Positions 21,146 to 29,747 of a stretch of DNA of 64,000 bases are shown here, in pieces. The DNA lies in contig OX463836.1 in assembly GCA_949825045.1 (NCBI GenBank), forward strand, positions 10,557,829 through 10,621,828, written 5' to 3'. How positions within the stretch are numbered: position 1 is the first letter of the stretch; each line of letters begins with the position of its first letter. This DNA is from Argyresthia goedartella (lineage: Eukaryota; Arthropoda; Insecta; Lepidoptera; Argyresthiidae). A program made the translations under genes and the position numbers. The notes below the pieces were generated by a model, which made no database searches, was not told the DNA's origin, and worked only from the letters and a program-made list of their open reading frames with translations.

Positions 21146-22448
21146 TAGTTTTCAGCAACACAGAGACCATCAATGCGTATTAATCCAAGAAATATGTTCG
21201 TTTTGTACTTATCCCAACCAGATCTGCTTTGTCTTTCTTGAAAGCCTGGTTCTTCAGGGAGTTTTGTAATCAAGGTGATCATAATTTAAAGGATTAACAA
21301 CACACGATGTGTCCACTAACTTCACTTCACATAAATAAATTTAAAATCTATTATTTAAAGTAAAATTTGGTGTTACCATCTTCTAAATGTTCCTTAACTG
21401 TTGCAACTTTTATCGAAATGAGACTATACAAAAACAAAACTTTAATGTTAAAGTGAGTTTGTAACGTTAACTGCACCAACTAGCACGCTGCAAGTATCAA
21501 ATATACTTCGCATGGTAAAGCGAGTCATTGAATCGTATAATATCCATGGTAAGTACAACGTATGTAAGTAAAGTACGTAATGTAACATATCATTAATGAT
21601 TATAGCTTTTACACGACACATTTTATGTGATGTTAGACGTAGGTATGATAGGGCTAGCTCATCGCCACAGTTACCAATGCCGGTTTTAATAAATTGTATC
21701 TGGTAACCCTAGTGTGATTTGCTTTCGTATAACAATGCAATCGATGACGGATGCCGGTCTCACGTTACCCGCTGGCGGTATTGTTTGTCATCACATTTAA
21801 TTGATTTTATTTTACCTCTATTATTTTTTGCATAGTCGCAAGTGTGCAAATTTATACAGGGTGTAAATGAGTATTATGTTGTAAATATAATTGAGTTTAT
21901 TTTTGCTAACAGCATAGGTTGTTGTTACTAGGTTAGGTATTTATTCTGAACAAGATTTCTGAAGGTATAACTGATAACGTAAATGAGTTATTTTATTTTT
22001 TATTTTTTTTCTTGTCCTATGAGTTGATTACTTATATCAAACGTAAGGAGTAAAACGTAAGTAATTAACTATTCTTATGATTATTTGTTCATTACACCGC
22101 AGTGAAGTTTTGTAAATATACATACCAGGAAAATATATTTATAGTTAAAATTAAAATGTTATGCATAGATAATGCTAATAAAACTTTCTCATGAATCTAG
22201 TTTTTCACGCCACTGAATAGGTATCGACAAACAATGACTTCATTATTACACCCTGTAAATTACTTGCATGCTCATCATTTATTTCCAATAAAACTGCCAA
22301 AATCGAAAGAAAAATTATCAATTACTTTTGTACCATTGTTGGTAGTAACACCAAGCTACAGACGTTCACGCTAGTGCTCGCGCTCCAGGTCCACCGCGCC
22401 CCGTCTTCATATCCCTGCTGCAAGCTGCGTATCCACTGCGTTACAATC
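21146..22448. other. Non-coding left arm of the Polinton
   Basis: No ORF is convincing. It is upstream of the plus-strand spliced gene, so it should hold that gene's promoter. The last 100 bp (about 22360-22448) is distinctly GC-richer than its surroundings, which would suit a 5' UTR or promoter region. A nested MITE is proposed at 21856-22256. Confidence 0.5.
21856..22256. mobile_element. Possible MITE nested in the Polinton left arm
   Basis: 'ACAGGGTGTAA' at the left and 'TTACACCCTGT' at the right are exact inverted repeats 401 bp apart, with AT-rich non-coding DNA between. No clear target duplication was found, so this is tentative. Confidence 0.4.
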
Positions 22449-24250
22449 ATGTCAGTAAGTTTTTTAAGTTATTTTTATAGACATAGTTCTTGACTAATTG
22501 TATGTTTTTTGTTTTGCATAGATGGTGTACAAAGCTTATAACTATTTGTTTGGATACTAGGGTAGTTCATAAAAGGAGAACTACCTGGTATAAGCCGGAA
22601 GACGGACCAAATAAGTAGTTATAACTTATTCGAAAAGCTTTATAACCTGTTTGAATGCAAGTGTAGTACGTAAAATGGGTACTACATTGTATTAGCCGGT
22701 AGACGGATCAAATGGGTTATAATAATCGAATATACCTATACCATGTAATTATTTGATATCTTACTAGTCTTTCCATGTCTTACGTTTTTACATTGTAACT
22801 AATTAATCTTAGGTACTGCAAGAGTGTTGGTAAGCTATATTCTAGTTTTATTTTCTCATTTACCTACATATGTACTTATTTTTATTTTTAGGTCGGACAC
22901 TGAGTACTACACGAAGAAGGCTGCGACTAATGAGAAGCGGAACTCGTTTGAAACGGACGACGAGGCTGCTTTCTTATGGTAAATATCATTATACCAGCTA
23001 TACGTATATCTTTATTATGCTCTCATAATATTACGTCACCCTGGTACTCACATAGACTATCATATTTTATTGTTAACAGCAACAAAAAGAAAGCCGCTAC
23101 AAAGTCAACAAAGCGTGTAGTCGAATCGGACGAGGAATCGGAGATTGTGAGGTAATTAACTTATTATTTTGAACTATAGATTTTGATAAATAACATTTTA
23201 CAAAATTGAAATATGCTACAGTGATGTTTATGTTTTCAGGAACAAAAGGAAGGTTCCCGCTAAGCCGACGGCATCAAAGCGTGTAGCCGAATCGGATGAG
23301 GAATCGGAGATTGTGAGGTAATTAAGTTTTTATTTTCAACGATAGATTTTGATAATTACATTCTACACAATTGCAATATGCTACAGTGATGTTTATGTTT
23401 TCAGGAACAAAAGGAAGGTTCCCGCTAAGCCGACGGCATCAAAGCGTGTAGCTGAATCGGATGAGGAATCGGAGATTGTGAGGTAATTAAGTTTTTATTT
23501 TCAACGATAGATTTTGATAATTACATTCTACACAATTGCAATATGCTACAGTGATGTTTATGTTTTCAGGAACAAAAGGAAGGTTCCCGCTAAGCAGACA
23601 TCATCGAAGCGTGCCGCCGAATCTGACGACGATACAGTACAAAGGTGAATATTTTTTGTGACTTTTAATACATGAATCCTAGTTCGAACCGAGCAGCAAG
23701 TATGAATAAAATAAGGCTATGTCACGACATATTATGTGTTTAGTTTTAACAGGGATTCTAAAATCTCTCTTTCTATATTTTTCTGTCAATATTTAGGTAT
23801 CTAGACGTCCAGTAAATAACTTTTGTTTTGTTTCACAGACGCAAACCGCAAAAGGACCTGAAGCCTCCAGCCAAACGCAAGGTGCAGCAGAGCGTTGTTA
23901 CTAAGAAGCCTGAAGAGAGTTGGCGCGCTTTGGATTCCGAAAGCGAGGACGAGGTGATCTGTAAGAAACCAGAGCTGAGGTCTTCATACTCGAAGCGGGT
24001 TGCCGACGGCGTCGTGCGGCGAAGTATTAAACTGGAGGGTGACCTCTACTTGGACCTGAAACTCTACCAGGTGGCGGATATCAAAGACGTGGAACCTCGC
24101 AAACGCTACGAGAAGGCGGTGCTGGCATTGAAGTATCAAGCTGACTTCAATTCACCACAACTGGGACTCCTGCGAGAGCTCTTAAAACTCTGCAAGACGT
24201 CTTTTACTGAAGAGGGATTTTTCTTCGGTGATAAGAAAAACTTAGATTAG
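22449..24250 (+). CDS. Spliced Polinton gene with amplified basic/acidic exons (unknown function)
   Basis: I propose eight exons: 22449-22454, 22813-22829, 22892-22978, 23080-23151, 23240-23317, 23405-23482, 23570-23644 and 23839-24250. They sum to 825 nt, giving 274 residues and a TAG stop. All introns obey GT-AG, and introns 2-7 are all phase 2. Exons 4-7 each encode a 24-26-residue repeat: a K/R-rich half ('NKRKVPAK', 'SKR') followed by an acidic half ('ESDEESEIV'), resembling nuclear localisation signals and CK2 sites. The last exon encodes about 137 residues, ending in a helical-looking domain around 'LYLDLKLYQVADIKD' and 'LGLLRELLKLCK'. I do not recognise the family. It lies just upstream of the polymerase on the same strand, so an early nuclear or DNA-binding role is a guess. 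Confidence 0.75.
22553..22705. repeat. Inverted stem-loop modules in intron 1
   Basis: At about 22560-22605 the reverse complement of the module at 21068-21145 occurs ('GGTAGTTC', loop, 'GAACTACC', then 'AAGCCGGAAGACGGACC'). At about 22654-22705 a reverse copy of the 111-bp-repeat module follows ('GTAGTACG' to 'GTACTAC', 'TAGCCGGTAGACGGA'). Together with the left copies the order is A-A-B...B'-A', a large imperfect inverted repeat about 2 kb across. Confidence 0.85.
23240..23644 (+). repeat. 165-bp exon-intron tandem units within the spliced gene
   Basis: Units start at 23240, 23405 and 23570 with an exact 165-bp period covering exon plus intron. Exons 5 and 6 differ by one synonymous base (GCC/GCT Ala) and their introns appear identical. 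Exon 4 with its intron (23080-23239) is an older, diverged unit, and exon 7 has a diverged 3' half. Confidence 0.95.
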
Positions 24251-24261
24251 ATTTATTGGTT

Positions 24262-24267
24262 AATAAA
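24262..24267 (+). terminator. Polyadenylation signal of the spliced gene
   Basis: AATAAA 12 bp after the TAG stop at 24248-24250. Confidence 0.7.
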
Positions 24268-24536
24268 ATTTATTTAATAAGTTTACTATGTTTACTTTAT
24301 AATTTATTAGGTAGGCAGGCATCCTTTATTGTAGGCCCCACGAAAGGTAGGTAGGTAGTAAAAATTAGGTGTAACTTAGGTACAGTCTTCACAAAATAAA
24401 AGGCTCGGTGACAGCGTCCGTGTCACTGACGTAATAAGGTTAAATTTAGTTTGGGCTACCGACCCTTTTATATTGTGGAGACTTTAGATAGGTTTTATTT
24501 ATCATTTCTTAGGTTTTGTCCTTACATATAATTAAG
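24268..24536. other. Intergenic spacer before the polymerase gene
   Basis: About 270 bp, AT-rich, with no ORF. 'TTTCTTAG' at about 24505 could be a splice acceptor for a 5'-UTR intron ahead of the polymerase ATG. Confidence 0.4.
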
Positions 24537-27500
24537 ATGTCTAATAATAGATTAGTATATTGTACATCCTGTGATGTCTCTGTAAAAAGTAAAAGTTTGT
24601 CAGCTCATTTGCGCAGCACTGTACACAAAAATAATAATGCTGTTATTAAGGGTGAGGGTCTTGAGAAGATATCCAGTGCTTTCCGCAGTCGAATCGCAAC
24701 GTACAGACTAAGCAACGTGGACTCGGGGGCGGCGGCGGGCGGCGCGGGCTCTAATGCTTGCCCTCCGAACATCTATCTGCGCTCGCTGCGGTCACGCGTA
24801 CGTGAGCTGATAGAGGCGCGGATCGGCTCCTTTAACAGCGTTAAGGTAAATTTTGAACTGTATGCTGAGTTCTCCTTACCTAAGAATGATGAACGGGAGA
24901 TTAAATCGTTCGCCACGCCCAATAAAGTGATTCACAAACATTATGATTTTGAAGATATTTACAAAAACGCTGTAAATTTGATTGTTGCAAAAATCGATGA
25001 ATTTCAGGAGAGAGACAGTGGTTGGAGTTTTGTAGCAAATTCGTATCTGGAAGTCAATATCAACAAATATAATCCACTAAGAGGTTCAAGGTTTATCGAT
25101 CTTCCTAGACCTATTAAATTAAAACGAGCGTGTGTCAATATTCAGAACTCAGATAATTTCTGTTTTCTATGGTGCATAATGGCCGCTTTATTTCCTGCAC
25201 AACAAAATTCACACCGAACGAGTTCATATCCTCATTTCGATACTGTGCTTAACACAAAAAACATGAAGTTTCCAGCAGGTTTCAGGGATGTAAAGATTTT
25301 TGAAAAGAATAACGATAACATAAGTATTAATATTTATGGTCTCAGTGAAAAGTCTGTTGTTGTAGGACCTTTATACAAATCTGTTCACAAGGGGCGGAAG
25401 CATCGTATAAATTTATTGTTTTTGGAATCGGGTGCGCTAACACATTATTGTCTTATTAAGGATTTGAGTAGGCTTGTAAGGTCTCAGATAACTAAACATG
25501 ATGGTAGAATATTTTTTTGTGATGATTGCTTGTTATTTTTTTCTAATGATAAAAAGCGTAATGAGCATGTGTGCAGTGGTGTTAAAACGTCATTGCCTGA
25601 TAAAGGGACATTGATACAGTTCAAACATTTCGAACGCATGCATGATATGCCATTTGTCATTTACGCAGATTTTGAGTCTATGTTACAACCCTGTTCGGAG
25701 AAAAACTCGAATTTTACGGAGTCGATTCAAAAACACGTTCCAGTAGCGTTCGGATATTATATTGTTTGCTCCTACGATGCGTCTTTAAATCGATATCAAT
25801 CATACCGAGGTCCGGACTGTATTCAACAGTTTTTAAAAATATTAGGCGAAGACGTTGAAACGATAAGTAAAATACTAAACGATCCTATCGACATGTTACC
25901 CCTTAATGAAAATGAGCTGAAAAACTTTTTAGAGTCGAAAAATTGTTACCTCTGTAATAAGTTAATGTTTGAAGGAAAGGTTAAAGATCATTGTCATTTG
26001 ACTGGACGCTACCGCGGGGCAGCTCATGATTATTGTAACCTTCGATTTAAGCTCCCTAAATCTTTCGTCCCAATTTTTTTCCACAACCTGTCAGGCTATG
26101 ACTGTCATTTGTTTATACGAGAGCTAGGTGAAATGCACGGAAACATAAATGTTATCGCAAGAACAAAAGAAAATTATGTGTCTTTTACAAAGTTCTTTCC
26201 TGTTAACAATAATGACTATATGGCTGTTCGTTTTGTTGACTCATTCGCATTTTTAGGTACTAGTTTAGAAAAAGTTGCAGAAAATTTAGTAATCGAAGAT
26301 TTTATCCACCTCTCTCGTTGCTACCCCGATAAACAGCAATTCGACTTATTGAGACGTAAAGGTATTTATCCTTACGAGTACATGAATAAATGGAAACGTT
26401 ATGATGAAAATAAATTACCTCCGCGTGAGTGTTTCTACAGCAGTTTAACTGATGAGGTTATTTCAGAGTCAGATTATGCTCACGCACAGTGTGTGTGGCG
26501 CTTATTCCATTTGTCAAACCTTGGTCAATATACCGATCTATACTTAAAATCAGATGTAATGCTGTTGACGGATATTTTTGAGAGTTTTAGAAAGACGTGT
26601 AAAACTAATTATAGGTTAGACCCAGCCTTTTACATAACGGCTCCCAGCTTAAGCTTCGATGCAATGCTGTTAAAAACAGAAGTAAAATTAGAATTAATAG
26701 ATGATCTGGAAATTATCAGAATGATACAAAAAGGTATTCGTGGAGGTGTTTGTTTATGTTCTACTCGCTATGCCAGTGCTAATAATAAGTACCTCTCGAA
26801 CTACAACCCCTCGAATCCTGATAATTACTTATTGTATATAGATTGTAATAATTTGTACGGATTTGCTATGTGTAGTTATTTACCACACTCTGATTTCGAA
26901 TTGATCGAAAATCCTGTGTTTCAAGTTTCTGACATTCTCTGTTTACAAGACAATTCAGATGTAGGTTACATTTTTGATGTCGATCTAGAATATCCTGAAT
27001 CTCTACATGATAATCATAACGATTTACCTTTCTGCCCACAAAAATTTGTACCGCCTGGATCTAAAACGAGTAAACTGATACCGAATTTGTATGACAAATA
27101 TAATTATGTTATGCACTATATTCATTTGAAAACGTGTCTGAAACATGGACTTAAATTAAAAAGCATACACAGAGTTATTAAATTTAAACAAGGTCCATAT
27201 TTGAAACAATATATTGATTTAAATACGGAATTGAGGCAAAAAGCTAAATCTCAATTTGAACAAGACTTTTTTAAATTATTAAACAATAGCATTTTTGGTA
27301 AAACCCTTGAGGATACGGAAAAAAGGTTAAATGTTAAATTAGTAAATCAGTGGTCTGATAAACATAACAAAACGAAAAAACATTTAGGCGCAGAGCAACT
27401 AATAGCTCGACCTAATTACCATAGCTCAACTATTTTTACTGAAAATTTTGTAGCGGTCCAGATGAATCCTGAAAAAATTACTCTCGATAAACCAATTTAC

Positions 27501-28076
27501 ATTGGTTTTTCTGTTTTGGAAATATCTAAGAGTCATATGTACGACTTTCACTATTCTGTTATGAAACCTTTTTATGGCCCTAATATAAAAATGTGTTACA
27601 CAGATACTGACAGTTTTCTGTATTCCATAACAACGAAAGATGTCTACAAAGACATAAAATACCATTTCCCTCAATACTTCGACACTAGCAACTACGCGTG
27701 TAATAATATGTATGGTATAAGGAGGCATAATAAAAAAGTGCCTGGGTTATTTAAAGATGAGCTAGGAGGTCAGCTTATAGTCGAATTTGTAGGCCTACGG
27801 TCTAAACTTTATTCCATAAAAACTGAAGATACTGAATTAAAAAAAGCTAAAGGAACCAAAAAATCTGTTGTGAAAACATTGAGTTTTAAGGACTATAAAG
27901 GTGTTTTATTAGATAATAATTTAGTTAGGAAAAAAAATATGGTATTCAGGTCATTAAAACATGAAATTTTTACACAGTCGCTTAATAAAATAGCTCTCTC
28001 AAGTAATGATGATAAGCGCATCATTCTAAAAAATAAAATATCAACTCTTTCATGGGGTCATGAATCAGCATTTTGA
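24537..28076 (+). CDS. Protein-primed family B DNA polymerase (Polinton PolB)
   Basis: Replicates the element, presumably from a protein primer at the TIRs. The start is the ATG at 24537 (1,179 residues); the frame is open slightly further 5' but without ATG. Features: a C2H2-like finger C9, C12, H24, H30; a 'DNFCFLWC' segment near 206-213 and 'THYCLIK' near 302-308; a second Cys pair C328/C331; ExoI 'YADFES' (Asp 378); an HNH/endonuclease-VII-like insert with C470, C473, 'DHCH' 484-487; ExoII 'HNLSGYD' from 516; ExoIII 'YLKSDV' (Asp 673); PolA 'DCNNLYG' from 769; PolB 'NNSIFGKT' from 916; PolC 'YTDTDS' (first Asp 1023). Exonuclease and polymerase active sites all look intact. The length is normal for Polinton PolB. 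Confidence 0.97.
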   Translation: MSNNRLVYCTSCDVSVKSKSLSAHLRSTVHKNNNAVIKGEGLEKISSAFRSRIATYRLSNVDSGAAAGGAGSNACPPNIYLRSLRSRVRELIEARIGSFNSVKVNFELYAEFSLPKNDEREIKSFATPNKVIHKHYDFEDIYKNAVNLIVAKIDEFQERDSGWSFVANSYLEVNINKYNPLRGSRFIDLPRPIKLKRACVNIQNSDNFCFLWCIMAALFPAQQNSHRTSSYPHFDTVLNTKNMKFPAGFRDVKIFEKNNDNISINIYGLSEKSVVVGPLYKSVHKGRKHRINLLFLESGALTHYCLIKDLSRLVRSQITKHDGRIFFCDDCLLFFSNDKKRNEHVCSGVKTSLPDKGTLIQFKHFERMHDMPFVIYADFESMLQPCSEKNSNFTESIQKHVPVAFGYYIVCSYDASLNRYQSYRGPDCIQQFLKILGEDVETISKILNDPIDMLPLNENELKNFLESKNCYLCNKLMFEGKVKDHCHLTGRYRGAAHDYCNLRFKLPKSFVPIFFHNLSGYDCHLFIRELGEMHGNINVIARTKENYVSFTKFFPVNNNDYMAVRFVDSFAFLGTSLEKVAENLVIEDFIHLSRCYPDKQQFDLLRRKGIYPYEYMNKWKRYDENKLPPRECFYSSLTDEVISESDYAHAQCVWRLFHLSNLGQYTDLYLKSDVMLLTDIFESFRKTCKTNYRLDPAFYITAPSLSFDAMLLKTEVKLELIDDLEIIRMIQKGIRGGVCLCSTRYASANNKYLSNYNPSNPDNYLLYIDCNNLYGFAMCSYLPHSDFELIENPVFQVSDILCLQDNSDVGYIFDVDLEYPESLHDNHNDLPFCPQKFVPPGSKTSKLIPNLYDKYNYVMHYIHLKTCLKHGLKLKSIHRVIKFKQGPYLKQYIDLNTELRQKAKSQFEQDFFKLLNNSIFGKTLEDTEKRLNVKLVNQWSDKHNKTKKHLGAEQLIARPNYHSSTIFTENFVAVQMNPEKITLDKPIYIGFSVLEISKSHMYDFHYSVMKPFYGPNIKMCYTDTDSFLYSITTKDVYKDIKYHFPQYFDTSNYACNNMYGIRRHNKKVPGLFKDELGGQLIVEFVGLRSKLYSIKTEDTELKKAKGTKKSVVKTLSFKDYKGVLLDNNLVRKKNMVFRSLKHEIFTQSLNKIALSSNDDKRIILKNKISTLSWGHESAF

Positions 28077-28094
28077 GCTGTATATGTATGAATA

Positions 28095-28245
28095 TAACTT
28101 GTCTCTAAACTATAGCTTGTAAGTGAATATTGTTTTAAAAATAAAATATCGTGCTTAGTGAATATTGTTTTAAAAATAAAATATGAATCAACATAGACTC
28201 TAAACTATAGCTTTTAAGTGAATATTGTTATATTAAAATAAAAAA
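28095..28245 (+). repeat. Duplicated 3'-end (poly-A signal) segments after PolB
   Basis: 'CTCTAAACTATAGCTT' occurs twice and 'AGTGAATATTGTT' three times, each time followed shortly by AATAAA or ATTAAAATAAA. The polymerase 3' UTR therefore carries about three tandem poly-A signals. Confidence 0.8.
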
Positions 28246-28559
28246 TGTGTTCTCGGATTATGTTTCGTGTTTCTTTTTAAGCTTAATGTTACAACATACC
28301 CTACTTAATGTCAGATATCAGCCGGAGTGGACTTGTATGTAGAGGTTAGGTACTTTAGAATGGTTTTCTAAAAGATGGAACATATCGCTTGAAAGCGATA
28401 ACGTTGAAATGATTATGATGACTAATCGCAACGTGAATATTGCACGTGTTGCGTTCAATGAACTCAATTTGAAAAATATAACAATATGTGCATATTAACG
28501 TAAGCAAAATTTTATTAAGAAATGCAAGATTAGGTGATTTGTTTTATTACAACGTGATA
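28246..28559. other. Spacer between PolB and the next plus-strand gene
   Basis: AT-rich. A 45-codon open stretch around 28355-28495 ('NVNIARVAFNELNLKN') ends at a stop just before a strong GTAAGC donor-like site (about 28500). It may be a 5' exon fragment, but no consistent splice could be built. Confidence 0.35.
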
Positions 28560-28733
28560 ATGACCATTTCTAAAGAAGGTAGCTTAAGAAGAGGACGCGG
28601 TTCATTACTCCAAGATTATGTCTATATTAAACGAGGTAAAACATACTGTTTATTTTTGGATGATTATTATAAAGTTTATTTTCGCAGTAAACTACATCAT
28701 GTTTTTTGTTTTACAGTCAATGGATCCCTCTGA
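28560..28733 (+). CDS. Small overlapping ORF, doubtful
   Basis: 57 codons starting 'MTISKEGSLRRGRG', with stop at 28733; the frame is open upstream to about 28488. Composition (basic N-terminal part, then 'YCLFLDDYYKVYF') looks protein-like, but it overlaps the start of the next gene in another frame. It may be a genuine small Polinton protein, a 5' exon, or chance. Confidence 0.3.
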   Translation: MTISKEGSLRRGRGSLLQDYVYIKRGKTYCLFLDDYYKVYFRSKLHHVFCFTVNGSL

Positions 28734-29076
28734 CTTGTGGTTCCAACACGCTCAGCCTCAAAATTATGACGACGTTCTGCAAGATTCTACACCCAGTCAA
28801 GACACCAAAGAAAAGAAAAAGAAGAAAAAGATGAGATTGGACAGAAATAAATTAAATCCGACAGTGTTGTCATCATACGTAATAACAAAGGCCCCGAAAA
28901 GACCTCTTCGTTTGATTAAGATAGAAATTTACGACTTAAATGGACCTCAGACTTGTACAGATGATAGTGTTGTAAGCGTACAGTACGTACAATCGGAAGT
29001 AGTAGATGAAATAATGGACTTGTCAGAGAATTTAGTGAATAAAATTTGTAAAAAAATATGCAATGATTCTATTTAA
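28720..29076 (+). CDS. Small basic Polinton protein, unknown
   Basis: From the ATG at 28720 (MDPSDLWF) it encodes 118 residues with a run of lysines ('EKKKKKKM') that looks like a nuclear localisation or DNA-binding patch, and an acidic C-terminal half. The frame is also open from an ATG at 28618. The extra 5' segment 28636-28716 begins GTAAAA, ends TTTTACAG and is 81 nt, so it behaves as an intron that leaves the frame unchanged; unspliced it would encode a strongly hydrophobic stretch. I do not recognise the family. It is the last plus-strand gene and converges on the late block. Confidence 0.6.
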   Translation: MDPSDLWFQHAQPQNYDDVLQDSTPSQDTKEKKKKKKMRLDRNKLNPTVLSSYVITKAPKRPLRLIKIEIYDLNGPQTCTDDSVVSVQYVQSEVVDEIMDLSENLVNKICKKICNDSI

Positions 29077-29079
29077 ATA

Positions 29080-29085
29080 AATAAA
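29080..29085 (+). terminator. Poly-A signal, plus-strand block
   Basis: AATAAA just after the TAA at 29074-29076, overlapping a second AATAAA at 29076. Confidence 0.6.
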
Positions 29086-29193
29086 ATTCACTATTAATTT
29101 ATTTTGATGTTTTATTTATGTACTTTAAGTCTTTAACCCTTGTGTAGTTTAAAGGGATGCTGAAATAAAATCAATAATTTAGGTAAACAAACA

Positions 29194-29199
29194 TTTATT
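29194..29199 (-). terminator. Poly-A signal, minus-strand block
   Basis: TTTATT on the plus strand (AATAAA on the minus strand), 60 bp beyond the stop of the last minus-strand gene. The plus and minus blocks thus end within about 120 bp of each other. Confidence 0.6.
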
Positions 29200-29258
29200 A
29201 TTAATCATTTTTTAAACTAATCGATAACACATACACTCATAAAACAAAAGTAAAATAA

Positions 29259-29747
29259 TTACATAGTTATTTGTTTATCTTTAAACCATTTTTTAATACA
29301 TAATACGTTTCTTAGAGCACAATTGGATTTGTGAGTTATACAACTGAAATCATTGAGATGTGATTTAAACATCTCAAACAACTGTTTTAAATTTGGACAT
29401 CCTTTTTCTTCTATGTTTATTATTGCACAGTTCTCACACAATTCTTTCAACCATTTTACCTTTTCTAAACCTTTAACTATTAAAAGTTTGTTCTCTAGAT
29501 ATGGTTTGATAATACTTTTGAACTGCAGAAAATCAACGTGTCCCTCACCCCATCTGTACCCGAGATTGTTTTCAATCCATTGTACACGTTTCTTTTCCAC
29601 TTCTGATAAATATCGATAAGGATACGGAGGCTTGATGAGAAATACTTGAGTGTATTCGGCTGTAGCCAACGCAAGTTCTTTAACAATGAAATCATTCTCA
29701 GCATTTTTAAAACCTTGTACGTCTACAAATAAAGTTTTTGTATTCAT
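29259..29747 (-). CDS. Conserved 162-residue Polinton-associated protein
   Basis: Starts 'LFVDVQGFKN' near residues 6-15 with 'VKELALA', 'FLIKPPYPYRYLS', 'WIENNLGYRW', a C-terminal third with several Cys, and 'CALRNVLCIKKW'. I recall many uncharacterised invertebrate and virus-derived proteins with the same 'D.QGF...KE' start and 'PP.P' motif, possibly an RNase H-fold nuclease-like domain, but this is recall, not a search. Its ATG overlaps the MCP stop as ATGA (29744-29747), so it is the last cistron of the late block. Confidence 0.75.
   Translation of the reverse strand: MNTKTLFVDVQGFKNAENDFIVKELALATAEYTQVFLIKPPYPYRYLSEVEKKRVQWIENNLGYRWGEGHVDFLQFKSIIKPYLENKLLIVKGLEKVKWLKELCENCAIINIEEKGCPNLKQLFEMFKSHLNDFSCITHKSNCALRNVLCIKKWFKDKQITM

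Noticed and set aside
22449..22978. Direct splice of the ATG exon to the exon at 22892
   Set aside because: Gives an immediate TGA in frame; the 17-nt microexon solves the phase instead.
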